Part shown: piece after piece, positions 36,023-49,286 of the stretch | Layout: each line of letters opens with the position of its first letter | Numbering within the stretch: the stretch's first letter is position 1 | NCBI RefSeq assembly: GCF_002148795.1 | Contig: NZ_MPOB01000001.1 | Location: 434,001-498,000, forward strand | Length of the DNA stretch: 64,000 bases | Direction: 5' to 3' | From: Oceanibaculum nanhaiense | Lineage (GTDB): Bacteria; Pseudomonadota; Alphaproteobacteria; Oceanibaculales; Oceanibaculaceae | The notes under the pieces: generated by a model | Databases searched by the model: none | What the model saw: the letters and a program-made list of their open reading frames with translations, nothing else | Told to the model about the DNA's origin: nothing | Position numbers and translations under genes: made by a program

Positions 36023-36814
36023 TCACAAGCTGAACCGTTCCCCGAGATAGACCCGGCGAACGTCGGCATCGTCCACGATCTCGGAAGGCACGCCTTCCAT
36101 CAGCACCCGCCCATCATGCAGGATATAGGCGCGATCCACGATCTCCAGCGTCTCGCGCACATTATGGTCGGTGATCAGCACGCCGATCCCCCGGTCCTTC
36201 AGATGCGAGACCAGATCACGGATATCGCCCACCGCAATCGGATCGATGCCGGCCAGCGGTTCGTCCAGCAGGATGAAGCTGGGCCGCGAGGCCAGCGCCC
36301 GGGCGATCTCGACGCGCCGGCGTTCACCGCCGGACAGCGCCATCGCCGGCGTGCGGCGCAGATGCGAGATGGAGAATTCCGCCAGCAGCTCGTCGAGCTG
36401 TTCCTCGCGCCGCGCCGGATCGGCTTCCACCACCTCCAGCACCGCGCGGATGTTCTGCTCGACGGTCAGGCCGCGGAAGATCGAGGCCTCCTGCGGCAAA
36501 TAGCCGATACCGAGGCGGGCGCGGCGGTACATCGGAAGCTCGGTGATGTCCTCGCCATCCAGGGCAATGGTGCCATAGTCCGGCGCGATCAGGCCGGTGA
36601 TGATGTAGAAGCAGGTGGTCTTGCCGGCGCCGTTCGGCCCCAGCAAGCCAACCGCCTCGCCGCGCTGCACGGAGACGCTGACGCCGCGCAGCACCGGGCG
36701 CTTCTTGTACTGCTTGCCCAGATTGACGGCGGACAGGCCCCGGTTGTCGGCGATCAGGCGCGGGCCTCCGGCGGTCTCGCTGTCGGCGGCTGATCTGGGG
36801 CCGTTCTGGTTCAT
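36023..36814 (-). CDS. lptB: LPS export ABC transporter ATP-binding protein LptB
   Basis: ATPase that powers lipopolysaccharide extraction from the inner membrane (LptB2FG). 263 residues with about 25 extra at the N-terminus. Motifs: Walker [11 protein letters not shown]-loop [18 protein letters not shown], signature [15 protein letters not shown], Walker [14 protein letters not shown]. lptF/lptG are elsewhere. Confidence 0.95.
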   Translation of the reverse strand: MNQNGPRSAADSETAGGPRLIADNRGLSAVNLGKQYKKRPVLRGVSVSVQRGEAVGLLGPNGAGKTTCFYIITGLIAPDYGTIALDGEDITELPMYRRARLGIGYLPQEASIFRGLTVEQNIRAVLEVVEADPARREEQLDELLAEFSISHLRRTPAMALSGGERRRVEIARALASRPSFILLDEPLAGIDPIAVGDIRDLVSHLKDRGIGVLITDHNVRETLEIVDRAYILHDGRVLMEGVPSEIVDDADVRRVYLGERFSL

Positions 36815-36831
36815 CGCCGTCCCTTCTCTTC

Positions 36832-37695
36832 CTACTGTGTCCTGCGACCGGGCAGCGAACTGCCCTCCTGCGGCACGAAAATCCCTTTCACACGGCCGTC
36901 CCCGCTCTGGCCGGCCAGCAATTTGCTGACGCCGGTGCGCAGATTCACCTCGGCGCGCTGGCCGTTCAGCTGATTCCGGCCCTGGGTGATCTTCACGTCT
37001 CCCGTGAGAACCGCTGTCTCCCTGGCGACAGTATAGACAGCTTGCCGGCTGCGCGCGATTTCGTTTGGCGTGGTGATGACGACATTTCCGTCGGCATCGA
37101 CGCGGGTTAGCTGCTGCTTGCCGTCCTTGCCCTCGGCGAAGCGGGCGGTCAGTGTGTCGGCGCGGATCGTCCGGTCACCGCGCGTGGCGACCGCATCGCC
37201 GACCGCGACGGCCATCTTCTCCTGCTGGAAGTAATCGATGCGCTCACGCGCCGTGACCGTGTCCTCGGCGGAAACCAGCCGCAAATCCTGGCCGGTCAGG
37301 CGCATCCGCTGGCTGTCGAGATCATAGACGGCGCGGTCGCCATAGGCGGTTTCCGTCGGCGAGGCGATGCGCACATTGCCGTCGGCTTCCAGCTGGAAAA
37401 TCTCGGTGCTGCCGTCCGCCGCCTCGCGGTAGGACGCGATCAGCCTGTCGGCAAGCACGGTGACCTCGCCCTGTGTGGCTCTGGCATTGCCGCGCGCGAT
37501 GTACTGGCGGGCATCGCGCAGCCATTCGATGCCGTTCTCGGCCTCCACCGTCACCGGCCCGTCGCCGCCGCCGATGGTGGACAGCGATTGCGCCTGCACC
37601 GACGCCGGAACGAGAAGAAAGGAAAGGCAGAACAGCAGGGCGAGCAGGAGGGAGGGAACGGGCAGTCTGAGAGGTGTCGGCATTGTCGGAATCAT
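36832..37695 (-). CDS. lptA: LPS transport periplasmic protein LptA
   Basis: Periplasmic bridge subunit, 287 residues (longer than the 185 of E. coli). After a signal peptide (about residues 1-36, ending SVQA-QS) come repeated OstA-type beta strands such as [38 protein letters not shown] and [20 protein letters not shown]. The ATG at 37695 overlaps the lptC stop (ATGA); MPTPLRL at 37683 is an alternative. Confidence 0.9.
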   Translation of the reverse strand: MIPTMPTPLRLPVPSLLLALLFCLSFLLVPASVQAQSLSTIGGGDGPVTVEAENGIEWLRDARQYIARGNARATQGEVTVLADRLIASYREAADGSTEIFQLEADGNVRIASPTETAYGDRAVYDLDSQRMRLTGQDLRLVSAEDTVTARERIDYFQQEKMAVAVGDAVATRGDRTIRADTLTARFAEGKDGKQQLTRVDADGNVVITTPNEIARSRQAVYTVARETAVLTGDVKITQGRNQLNGQRAEVNLRTGVSKLLAGQSGDGRVKGIFVPQEGSSLPGRRTQ

Positions 37696-38402
37696 CCTCC
37701 CGCCGCGGGATACATGACGAGGCGCGCCTTGCCGGTGAACAGGATGCGCGCGCCCTGGTCGAGAATCTGGAAGCCCTCTGCCTCGACATCGCCCAGCGGC
37801 CCTTGTCCGGTGACGGTTTGTTCACCGGACGCGGTGCCGGCCTTAAGGTCGATCAGGGCCGATTCGGAGCGGAACTCGTAGCCGGAATCATGGAAGATGT
37901 TCACGGCCCCCTTCAGGTCAATCGATTGCTGGCCCCGATGATACAGGCCGTCGCTGGCGGTCAGCGCAACCCAGGTGCCATCCTGCAGTGCGATGTCAGC
38001 CTTGGGATGGTCGAGCGCCACCAGATCGGCATTGCCGCTGGATTGCGTGGCGGCGTCGGCGGTGACGGTAAAGGGCTGGTTGCGGTTGTCGGTGCCGACA
38101 TAGCGCGGGTTCACCATGCGCAGCGTCTCCGCGTCGCGCTGGTCGATGCGCACCGCGTTCAGCCGGAAGCGCCCATCGTTGGAGATCAGTTCCGGCCAGG
38201 CGATGACCAGCCCGACCAGCACCACCGCGATCGATGGCAGCAGGACTTTCATCAGGAACACCATGCGGCTGTAGCCAGCCACCGGCAGGCGGCGCACGCG
38301 CCGGCCCTTCGGCGGCGGCGGGGCCGGCCAATCGGCGCTTCCGTCCTCATTGGTGTGGGTCTGGCTGCTCACAATCTCCCCTGGGGCTTCCCCGGACTTC
38401 AT
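37692..38402 (-). CDS. lptC: LPS export protein LptC
   Basis: Single-pass inner-membrane protein that passes LPS from LptFG to LptA. 236 residues, with one N-terminal helix (YSRMVFLMKVLLPSIAVVLV) and a periplasmic OstA-like jellyroll (NPRYVGTDNRNQPFTVTADA, NIFHDSGYEFRSESALIDL). Position upstream of lptA confirms the family. Confidence 0.9.
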   Translation of the reverse strand: MKSGEAPGEIVSSQTHTNEDGSADWPAPPPPKGRRVRRLPVAGYSRMVFLMKVLLPSIAVVLVGLVIAWPELISNDGRFRLNAVRIDQRDAETLRMVNPRYVGTDNRNQPFTVTADAATQSSGNADLVALDHPKADIALQDGTWVALTASDGLYHRGQQSIDLKGAVNIFHDSGYEFRSESALIDLKAGTASGEQTVTGQGPLGDVEAEGFQILDQGARILFTGKARLVMYPAAGG

Positions 38403-38550
38403 CTTGCTTGGCGGGTCCGGTCATGCATCTGGCATCCCGCTTGCAGGGTGCCACAAGCGGATTATGGGCGGCTGTGCCAAACGGGTCAACGAAGCCGCAG
38501 ATATGGCGCTTCCCCGGTGCCGGACCAAGGGCCGGCCGGAACGCGATCGC

Positions 38551-39162
38551 TCAGTGCGAGAAGATATCTTCTTCCGCCCAGCCGCTGAGGTCGAGCACAG
38601 CACGGGTTGGCAGGAAGCGGAAGCAGGCCGCGGCGATCTCCTGCCGGCCCTCGCGCGCCAGCCGCTCGTCCAGCACCGCCTTCAGCCTGTGCAGGTGCAG
38701 GACGTCGGAGGCCGCGTAGGCAAGCTGCTCCTGGGTCAGCTCAGCGGCCCCCCAGTCGGAGGATTGCTGCTGCTTGGACAGGTCGATGCCCAGCAATTCC
38801 CGGCACAGATCCTTCAGCCCGTGGCGGTCGGTATAGGTGCGCACCAGCTTGGAGGCGATCTTCGTGCAGTAGAGAGGGGTTGTCTCGACGCCCAGATAAT
38901 GCCGGAACACGGCAATATCAAAGCGCGCATAATGGAACAGCTTGGTGATTTTGGGGTCGGCCAGCAGCCGCTTCAGATTGGGCGCGTCATACTGTTCCGG
39001 CGCGAACTGAACCAGATGGCTTTCGCCATCGCCGGCCGAAAGCTGGACCAGGCACAGCCGGTCGCGACCGGGGCGCAGGCCCATGGTTTCGCTGTCGATG
39101 GCGACGCAGCTGCCGAGGTCAAGACCGTCGGGCAGGTCGCCTTTATGAAGATGGATTGTCAA
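38551..39162 (-). CDS. short ribonuclease D-like 3'-5' exonuclease
   Basis: 203 residues covering only the DEDD exonuclease domain: Asp and Glu in CVAIDSETMGLRPG, KLFHYARFDIAVFRH, and the final Tyr-x3-Asp motif in QLAYAASDVLHLHRL. The C-terminal HRDC domains of full RNase D are absent. It trims tRNA or other RNA 3' ends. tRNA-Leu lies 88 bases upstream on the same strand, and lptC 148 bases downstream. Confidence 0.92.
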   Translation of the reverse strand: MTIHLHKGDLPDGLDLGSCVAIDSETMGLRPGRDRLCLVQLSAGDGESHLVQFAPEQYDAPNLKRLLADPKITKLFHYARFDIAVFRHYLGVETTPLYCTKIASKLVRTYTDRHGLKDLCRELLGIDLSKQQQSSDWGAAELTQEQLAYAASDVLHLHRLKAVLDERLAREGRQEIAAACFRFLPTRAVLDLSGWAEEDIFSH

Positions 39163-39250
39163 CAGTACCTCCGGTCTCTATCCGGCTGGCGCCGAGATCA
39201 TGACCGCCGGCCTGTTTATGCCAGCTTCCCTTGCTGCATTGAGCAAGAGA

Positions 39251-39337
39251 TGGTGCCCAGGAGAAGACTCGAACTTCCACGACCTTTCGGCCACAGGTAC
39301 CTGAAACCTGCGCGTCTACCAATTCCGCCACCTGGGC
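39251..39337 (-). tRNA. tRNA-Leu (anticodon CAG)
   Basis: 87 nt with encoded CCA (complement of 39251-39253). The acceptor stem GCCCAGG (39337-39331) pairs with CCTGGGC (39261-39255). The D-arm reads GGCGGAATTGGTAGACGC; the anticodon stem CAGGT/ACCTG encloses TT-CAG-GT; a long variable arm and GTTCGAGTC T-loop make it a class II leucine tRNA. A CTTGCT/AGCAAG hairpin follows the CCA by three bases. Confidence 0.95.
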
Positions 39338-39354
39338 ACGGCTTGGAGCGCCGT

Positions 39355-39383
39355 AAAATCGAGAAGAGCGGGGCTTCTGTCAA
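39355..39383 (-). promoter_or_regulatory. promoter of tRNA-Leu
   Basis: On the minus strand a perfect TTGACA (39383-39378), a 17-base spacer, and GATTTT (39360-39355), 17 bases before the tRNA 5' end. Confidence 0.6.
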
Positions 39384-39560
39384 TACGATTCTGCATGGTT
39401 CCGCAAAATCTTTCCGGCGCGTTGTGCGGCCCCCGGCAAATAGGCGGCAAATAGATGGTCCGGGTCGATTTACCTGCCGGGGCCGGTGTAGTATTAGGGG
39501 CGCACGGGATGCGCCCAGGCAATGTGTGTGGGGCGCACCCGCCAGGCTGAGGAATAGGCA

Positions 39561-40511
39561 ATGAGCGATAAGGTGGTGACGGTTTTCGGCGGCTCGGGCT
39601 TTATCGGCCGCTATGTCGTCCAGCGGCTGGCCAAGACCGGCGTGCGCGTCAATGTCGCGGTGCGCCATGTCGAGCGTGCGAAATTCCTGAAGCCGATGGG
39701 CAATGTCGGCCAGATCACGCCGATCAGCTGCGATATCACCGACGCGGACTCGGTCGCCGGTGCCGTGCAGGGCGCTGACGCGGTCATCAATCTGGTCGGT
39801 ATCCTGTATCCGTCGGGTCATGGCCACGGTTTCGACGACGTGCATCATCAGGCCGCCCGGACCATCGCCGAGGCCGCGAAGGCGGTCGGCGCCAGGGCGC
39901 TGGTCCATCTCTCGGCCATCGGCGCCGATGCCGACTCGGACTCGGCCTATGCGCGCTCCAAGGCGGCGGGCGAGGCGGCGGTTCGCGAGGTTTTCCCGGA
40001 AGCCACGATCCTGCGCCCCAGCATCGTGTTCGGGCCGGAGGATGCGTTTTTCAACCGGTTCGGCGCCATGGCGCGGCTGTCGCCGGCGCTGCCGCTGATC
40101 GGTGGCGGCCATACGCTGTTTCAACCGGTCTATGTCGGCGATGTGGCGGATGCGGTGCTGCGCGCCCTGTCGGATAGCAAGGCGCAGGGCAAGACCTACG
40201 AACTGGGCGGGCCCAAGACCTACAGTTTCAAGGCGCTGATGGAAGTCATGCTGGCCACCATCGGCCGCAGCCGGCTGCTGGTGCCGGTGCCGTTCTGCGT
40301 TGCGGACGTCCAGGCCGCCGTCCTGCAGCTGCTGCCGGTGCCGCCGCTGACCCGTGACCAGGTGACGCTGCTGAAGCACGACAATGTGGTGGCCGAGGGT
40401 GCGCTGACGCTGACCGATCTGGGCATCGACCCGACCACGCTGGAGGTCATCCTGCCGGCCTATATGGAGCGCTTCCGCCGGGATGGGCATTACAGCCGGT
40501 ACACGGGGTAA
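39561..40511 (+). CDS. complex I NDUFA9-like NAD(P)-dependent epimerase family protein
   Basis: 316 residues of the atypical short-chain dehydrogenase family. The Rossmann motif is VTVFGGSGFIGRYVVQRLAK; INLVGILYPSGHG and HLSAIGADADSDSAYARSK are characteristic of the NDUFA9 subfamily, as is ILRPSIVFGPEDAFFNRFG. Homologues are an accessory subunit of mitochondrial complex I and occur as single proteins in alphaproteobacteria. A role in quinone or complex I function is inferred. Confidence 0.88.
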   Translation: MSDKVVTVFGGSGFIGRYVVQRLAKTGVRVNVAVRHVERAKFLKPMGNVGQITPISCDITDADSVAGAVQGADAVINLVGILYPSGHGHGFDDVHHQAARTIAEAAKAVGARALVHLSAIGADADSDSAYARSKAAGEAAVREVFPEATILRPSIVFGPEDAFFNRFGAMARLSPALPLIGGGHTLFQPVYVGDVADAVLRALSDSKAQGKTYELGGPKTYSFKALMEVMLATIGRSRLLVPVPFCVADVQAAVLQLLPVPPLTRDQVTLLKHDNVVAEGALTLTDLGIDPTTLEVILPAYMERFRRDGHYSRYTG

Positions 40512-40552
40512 CGCCTGAAGGGGGTAACGCCTGAAGGGCGCAACGCCTAGAG
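40507..40552. repeat. 16-bp tandem repeat spanning two convergent stop codons
   Basis: GGTAACGCCTGAAGGG occurs at 40507-40522 and 40523-40538, followed by a shorter degenerate copy to 40552. The first copy contains the stop codon of the NDUFA9-like gene, and the third contains that of uppP. Confidence 0.8.
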
Positions 40553-41428
40553 ATAGATCAGCGCCAGCAGGGCAGCCCCCAGCAGCAGCCGATACACCAC
40601 GAAGGGCGTGAAGCTGGCCCGGCGCAGCCAGCGCATCATCAGAGCGATGGCGAGCAGCGCCGAGACGAAGGCCAGCCCCGCGCCGATCAGCGCGTCCATG
40701 GTCAGGCTGGCATCGCCGGCCTTCGCGAGATCCAGCGCTGCGAGCAACCCGGCGCCGGCAATCACCGGAATCGACATCAGCATCGAAAAGCGGGCGGTGT
40801 CGGCGCGCTCGTACCCCAGGAACCGCGCCGCCATCATGGTCACGCCGGACCGGCTGGCACCGGGGATGAAGGCCAGTACCTGCGCCAGGCCGAGCAGCAG
40901 CGCCGAGCCGGCGGTCATATGTTCGATCCGCCGCAGGGTCATGCCGATCCTGTCCGCGATATAGAGCAGTACGCCGAAGCCGATGGTCGCCCAGGCGATC
41001 ACCTCGACGCTGCGCAGCAGGTCGCCGGCATATTTATGCAGCAGATAGCCGGCGAGGACGGCCGGGATTGTGGCGATGATCAGGTGCCCGATCATGCGCT
41101 GGCCTGCGGTGCGCTTGCCGCGCAGCGCCAGCCCCGCACCGCGCAGCATCTCCCAGAGGTCGCGCCAGAAATACAGCATCACCGCCAGCAGCGTGCCGAC
41201 ATGCACCGCGACGTCGAGCAGCAGCCCCTGATCCTCCCAGCCGGTGACATAGGGCACCAGGATCAGATGCGCCGAGGAGCTGACCGGGAGAAATTCAGTA
41301 ATGCCCTGGACCAGGGCCAGGACGATCAGGTGGAACAGCGGCAAGTGAGCACCATGCACGCGAGGGTAAGGGGCGCGGCAGTCTCGCGCGCCCACAGGCG
41401 GCTGACTGTATAGCATTTCGGAATCCAT
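40547..41428 (-). CDS. uppP: undecaprenyl-diphosphatase (bacitracin-resistance protein)
   Basis: Recycles the lipid carrier for peptidoglycan by dephosphorylating undecaprenyl diphosphate. Membrane protein with eight hydrophobic helices. Catalytic region: QGITEFLPVSSSAHLILVP near the start and FIPGASRSGVTMMAARFLG. From the ATG at 41428 the protein has 293 residues; a TTG at 41344 (LPLFHLIVLALVQG) would give the canonical 265, but it lacks a clear ribosome site, so the start is unsettled. The promoter region shared with gltD holds two operator-like palindromes. Confidence 0.93.
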   Translation of the reverse strand: MDSEMLYSQPPVGARDCRAPYPRVHGAHLPLFHLIVLALVQGITEFLPVSSSAHLILVPYVTGWEDQGLLLDVAVHVGTLLAVMLYFWRDLWEMLRGAGLALRGKRTAGQRMIGHLIIATIPAVLAGYLLHKYAGDLLRSVEVIAWATIGFGVLLYIADRIGMTLRRIEHMTAGSALLLGLAQVLAFIPGASRSGVTMMAARFLGYERADTARFSMLMSIPVIAGAGLLAALDLAKAGDASLTMDALIGAGLAFVSALLAIALMMRWLRRASFTPFVVYRLLLGAALLALIYL

Positions 41429-41440
41429 CTCTCAGTGCGA

Positions 41441-41468
41441 AAAATAGGTCATTTGTGAGCCCTATTTA
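41441..41468. promoter_or_regulatory. operator-like palindrome 1 (uppP side)
   Basis: AAAATAGGT (41441-41449), 10 bases, CCCTATTTA (41460-41468): an imperfect inverted repeat. It matches palindrome 2 at 22 of 28 positions, spacer included, and lies 13 bases upstream of the uppP ATG. Confidence 0.55.
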
Positions 41469-41476
41469 CAAATGAC
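41448..41476. promoter_or_regulatory. second inverted repeat interlocked with palindrome 1
   Basis: GTCATTTGT (41448-41456), 11 bases, ACAAATGAC (41468-41476): a perfect 9-bp inverted repeat that shares its left arm with the middle of palindrome 1. The two dyads cannot both form as hairpins. Confidence 0.5.
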
Positions 41477-41524
41477 GGAGAGGTCGAAAGATTCTTTCTC
41501 GACCGGGAAAGGATGAGTTTCCTG

Positions 41525-41552
41525 AAAATAGGTAATTTATCGGACCTATTTT
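41525..41552. promoter_or_regulatory. operator-like palindrome 2 (gltD side)
   Basis: AAAATAGGT (41525-41533), 10 bases, ACCTATTTT (41544-41552): a perfect 9-bp inverted repeat. Its centre lies exactly 84 bases from that of palindrome 1, or eight turns of B-DNA at 10.5 bp per turn. Confidence 0.6.
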
Positions 41553-41698
41553 CTATTTTTTGCTCGCCAAGGCTGGGCCACGCGCGTATAGCAGACCTCC
41601 GGACCGGTGCCCGCGATGGCGCCGGAGGCAAGGTGCGCGCGTCGGCAAAGGGGCGCGGGCCGAGAAAAGCGCCGAGAAAAGCGAGGGAGAGCCAGCCC

Positions 41699-43183
41699 AT
41701 GGCCAGCAAGATGCTGAAATTCGTCACCGTGCCGCAGCACATGCCTGACAAGCGGGGTGTCGATGCGCGCCGGCAGGATTTCCAGGAAATCTATTCCCGC
41801 TTCGAGCCGAAGGATGCCGCGGAACAGGCAGCGCGCTGCTCGCAGTGCGGCGTGCCGTTCTGCCAGATTCACTGCCCGCTGCAGAACAACATCCCCGATT
41901 GGCTGATGCTGACCGCCGAAGGGCGCCTGGAGGAGGCCTACGAGGTATCCTCGGCGACCAACAACATGCCGGAAATCTGCGGCCGTATCTGCCCGCAGGA
42001 CCGGCTGTGCGAGGGCAATTGCGTCATCGAGAAGGGCTTCAACTCGGTCACCATCGGCTCGGTCGAGAAATACATCACCGACACCGCCTGGGAAAAAGGC
42101 TGGGTGAAGGTGCCGAAGCCGCGCCGCGAGCTGGAGCAGTCGGTCGGCATCATCGGCGCCGGCCCGGCCGGCATGGCGGCGGCGGAACAGCTGCGCAAGA
42201 AGGGCTACCAGGTCCATATCTACGACCGCTACGACCGTGGCGGCGGGCTGATGATCTATGGCATCCCCGGCTTCAAGCTGGAGAAGGATGTGGTCGAGCG
42301 CCGCACGAAGCTGCTGCAGGATGCCGGCATCGTCTATCACTTCAATTGCGATATCGGCCGCGACGTCACCATGGATGAACTGCGCGAGCGCCACGACGCC
42401 GTGCTGATCGCCACCGGCGTCTATAAGGCGCGCGACATCAAGCTGCCGGGTGTCGGGCTGGGTAATATCGTGCCGGCGCTGGATTATCTGGTCGCCTCCA
42501 ACCGCAAGGGGCTGGGCGACGAGGTGCCGGCCTATGACGATGGCTCGCTGAACGCGGCGGGCAAGAATGTCGTGGTCATCGGCGGCGGCGACACGGCGAT
42601 GGATTGCGTGCGCACCGCGGTGCGCCAGGGTGCGAAATCGGTGAAGTGCCTCTATCGCCGCGACCGGGCCAACATGCCGGGCAGCCAGCGCGAGGTTCAC
42701 CACGCCGAGGAAGAAGGCGTGGAGTTCGTCTGGCTGGCCGCGCCCGAAGCCTTTGTCGGCGACGGCACCGTCTCCGGCGTGCGCGCCATCCGCATGCATC
42801 TGGGCGTGCCCGACGCCACCGGCCGGCAGACGCCGCAGCCGATCGAGGGCTCGTCGGAGACGCATCCGGCCGACCTCGTCATCAAGGCGCTGGGCTTCGA
42901 CCCGGAAGACCTGCCGGTGCTGTTTGGCGCGCCGGGCCTGGAGGTGACGCGCTGGGGCACGGTGAAGGTCAATCACCGCACCATGATGAGCAAGCTGGAT
43001 GGCGTGTTCGCCGCCGGCGATATCGTGCGCGGCGCCTCGCTGGTCGTGTGGGCCGTGCGCGATGGCCGCGACGTGGCCGAGAGCATTCACAAGCACATCA
43101 CGGCCAGGCTCGCCGGCGAGTCGGCGGAACAGCCGGCGGACGTGAAGAAGGCGGGCGGCAAGCCGCTCGCCATGGCATCCTGA
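41699..43183 (+). CDS. gltD: glutamate synthase (NADPH) small subunit
   Basis: NADPH-oxidising beta subunit of glutamate synthase, which feeds electrons to GltB. 494 residues from ATG 41699. It has the N-terminal Fe-S motif RCSQCGVPFCQIHCPLQNN and CGRICPQDRLCEGNC, an FAD site GIIGAGPAGMAAAEQLRKKG, an NADPH site VVVIGGGDTAMDCVRTA, and the closing FAAGDIVRGASLVVWAVRDG. An in-frame extension upstream to 41513 would run across palindrome 2 and is rejected. gltB follows after 14 bases. Confidence 0.95.
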   Translation: MASKMLKFVTVPQHMPDKRGVDARRQDFQEIYSRFEPKDAAEQAARCSQCGVPFCQIHCPLQNNIPDWLMLTAEGRLEEAYEVSSATNNMPEICGRICPQDRLCEGNCVIEKGFNSVTIGSVEKYITDTAWEKGWVKVPKPRRELEQSVGIIGAGPAGMAAAEQLRKKGYQVHIYDRYDRGGGLMIYGIPGFKLEKDVVERRTKLLQDAGIVYHFNCDIGRDVTMDELRERHDAVLIATGVYKARDIKLPGVGLGNIVPALDYLVASNRKGLGDEVPAYDDGSLNAAGKNVVVIGGGDTAMDCVRTAVRQGAKSVKCLYRRDRANMPGSQREVHHAEEEGVEFVWLAAPEAFVGDGTVSGVRAIRMHLGVPDATGRQTPQPIEGSSETHPADLVIKALGFDPEDLPVLFGAPGLEVTRWGTVKVNHRTMMSKLDGVFAAGDIVRGASLVVWAVRDGRDVAESIHKHITARLAGESAEQPADVKKAGGKPLAMAS

Positions 43184-43197
43184 GGGAGGGCCGGACA

Positions 43198-47751
<4,554 letters not shown>

Positions 47752-47758
47752 CCAGCGC

Positions 47759-48388
47759 ATGCTCCGACTGTACGATCATCCCGATTCCGGCAATGGCTAT
47801 AAGGTCCGGCTGCTGCTGGCCAAGCTGGGGCTGGCCTACACGCTGGTCGAGCTGGACATCCTGAAGGGCGCAAGCCGGACCAAGGATTTCCTGGCGAAGA
47901 ACCCGAATGGCCGCGTCCCGGCGCTGGAACTGGAGGATGGCACGGTCATCGCCGAATCGAACGCCATCCTCTATTACCTGGCGGAAGGCACGCGCTTCTG
48001 GCCGGAAGACAGGCTGGCGCGCGCCCAGGTGCTGCACTGGATGTTCTTCGAGCAGTACAGCCACGAGCCCTATATCGCCGTGCTGCGCTTCTGGTACCGG
48101 CACGGGCCGATGGATGCGGCAAGGCGGGCGCAGGAATCGGACAAGCGGGCACGGGGCGAGGCGGCGCTGGAGGTGATGGAGCGGCATTTGCTCAGCCGCT
48201 CCTACTTCGTCGGCACTTCCATGACCATCGCCGACATCGCGCTCTATGCCTATACCCATGCGGCGGCGGATGGCGGTTTCAACCTGTCGCATTATCCGGC
48301 GATCCGGCTCTGGCTCGACCGCATTGCCACCGATCACGGCCATGTGCCGATGCTGCCGGAGGATTACGTGCCGGAACGGCTGGGCTGA
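47759..48388 (+). CDS. glutathione S-transferase family protein
   Basis: 209 residues: a thioredoxin-like domain (LYDHPDSGNGYKVRLLLAKLG, with Ser in the catalytic region; NGRVPALELEDGTVIAESNA as the GSH site) and a helical C-terminal domain with SYFVGTSMTIADIALYAYTH, the conserved capping-box region of GSTs. It lies 7 bases after gltB and is probably co-transcribed. Substrate unknown. Confidence 0.9.
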   Translation: MLRLYDHPDSGNGYKVRLLLAKLGLAYTLVELDILKGASRTKDFLAKNPNGRVPALELEDGTVIAESNAILYYLAEGTRFWPEDRLARAQVLHWMFFEQYSHEPYIAVLRFWYRHGPMDAARRAQESDKRARGEAALEVMERHLLSRSYFVGTSMTIADIALYAYTHAAADGGFNLSHYPAIRLWLDRIATDHGHVPMLPEDYVPERLG

Positions 48389-48391
48389 GTT

Positions 48392-49141
48392 TTAACGTTC
48401 CGCCAGCGCCCGGCCGGTGGGGCGCGCATCCGCGATTTCCCGGATCAGCTTTTTCAGCAGTGCCCGGTTCAGGTCGGCCCGGCTTTCCGCCACCTCGACA
48501 AAGGCGCCGAAACCGCCGATCACATCGCGCCGGTAATGCTCGTCCAGCGGCATGCCGCCGGGGCCGCGCAGCATGCCGTCCTTGTTGTTGATGGCCAGCG
48601 CGTTGATGGTGATGTCCTCGTCGATGGCCTCGGCACGGATGCGTTCCAGCGGCATGCCGCCGATCTGCGGCCCGTCGCCCGACACGTCGATCACCTTGCG
48701 CGGTGCCACAAGGCCGCTCTCGCGCATCAGCGCCGCGGAATAGGCGATGGCGTTGGAGATCGAGTTGTAGCCGAAGGCCTTGCGCGGGGCGGCGAGGATG
48801 TCGGCGGCGAATGCATCGGCGCTGGCCTGGTCGCGGATCACTGTCCAGTCGACGATGATGTGCTGCGAGGTGGGGGCGCCCCATTCGATCATCGCCACCG
48901 CGATCGACCCGCCATAGCCGGACTGGATCGCCGCCACCACGCGCGGGTCGCTGATAGCTGCGGCATAGCCTTCGCGCTGCAGCTTGAACTCGTCTTCGTC
49001 GATGGAGCCGGAGCCGTCAGCGGCCAGCACCAGCAGCAGATCCGGATTGTCGGCCCTGGCCGACGTCGCCGCAGGCGGTGCGGCGAGGAGGCAGAAAGCT
49101 GCCAGCAGGGTGAGGAAACAGCGTCGTGCGAGCCAGGCCAT
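48392..49141 (-). CDS. exported DUF1194 (von Willebrand A-like) protein
   Basis: 249 residues with a signal peptide (about 1-30, ending SARA-DNP). The vWA-like MIDAS motif is LVLAADGSGSIDEDEFKLQ; later MIEWGAPTSQHIIVDW and VIDVSGDGPQIGGMPLERIR match DUF1194. Probably a periplasmic protein that binds metal and a partner. Function unknown. Divergent from the monooxygenase gene (146-base gap). Confidence 0.87.
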   Translation of the reverse strand: MAWLARRCFLTLLAAFCLLAAPPAATSARADNPDLLLVLAADGSGSIDEDEFKLQREGYAAAISDPRVVAAIQSGYGGSIAVAMIEWGAPTSQHIIVDWTVIRDQASADAFAADILAAPRKAFGYNSISNAIAYSAALMRESGLVAPRKVIDVSGDGPQIGGMPLERIRAEAIDEDITINALAINNKDGMLRGPGGMPLDEHYRRDVIGGFGAFVEVAESRADLNRALLKKLIREIADARPTGRALAER

Positions 49142-49214
49142 GCGCCGTTTTCCTCTCTGCCGTGCGCCAAGGAACGATTGCGTGCATATTAGCAGATGGC
49201 GCGCGACGGCATGA

Positions 49215-49259
49215 GGTCAAGGCCAGCGGTTTGACCCGGCGCTTTGGAATGCCTATATC
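49215..49259 (+). promoter_or_regulatory. sigma-70 promoter with overlapping dyad
   Basis: TTGACC (49231-49236), 17 bases, TATATC (49254-49259). GGTCAA (49215-49220) with TTGACC (49231-49236) forms a 6-bp inverted repeat with a 10-base spacer, so its right arm is the -35 element itself, a design expected for a repressor site. It drives the monooxygenase-fold gene at 49287. Confidence 0.5.
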
Positions 49260-49286
49260 CGGCCATAAGAAACAGGAGAAGCGGAT

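Noticed and set aside
41441-41552. Assignment of the twin operators to a known Rrf2-type (IscR, NsrR), Fur-type or NtrC regulator
   Set aside because: The arms do not match any of these consensus sites; I therefore leave the regulator unnamed.
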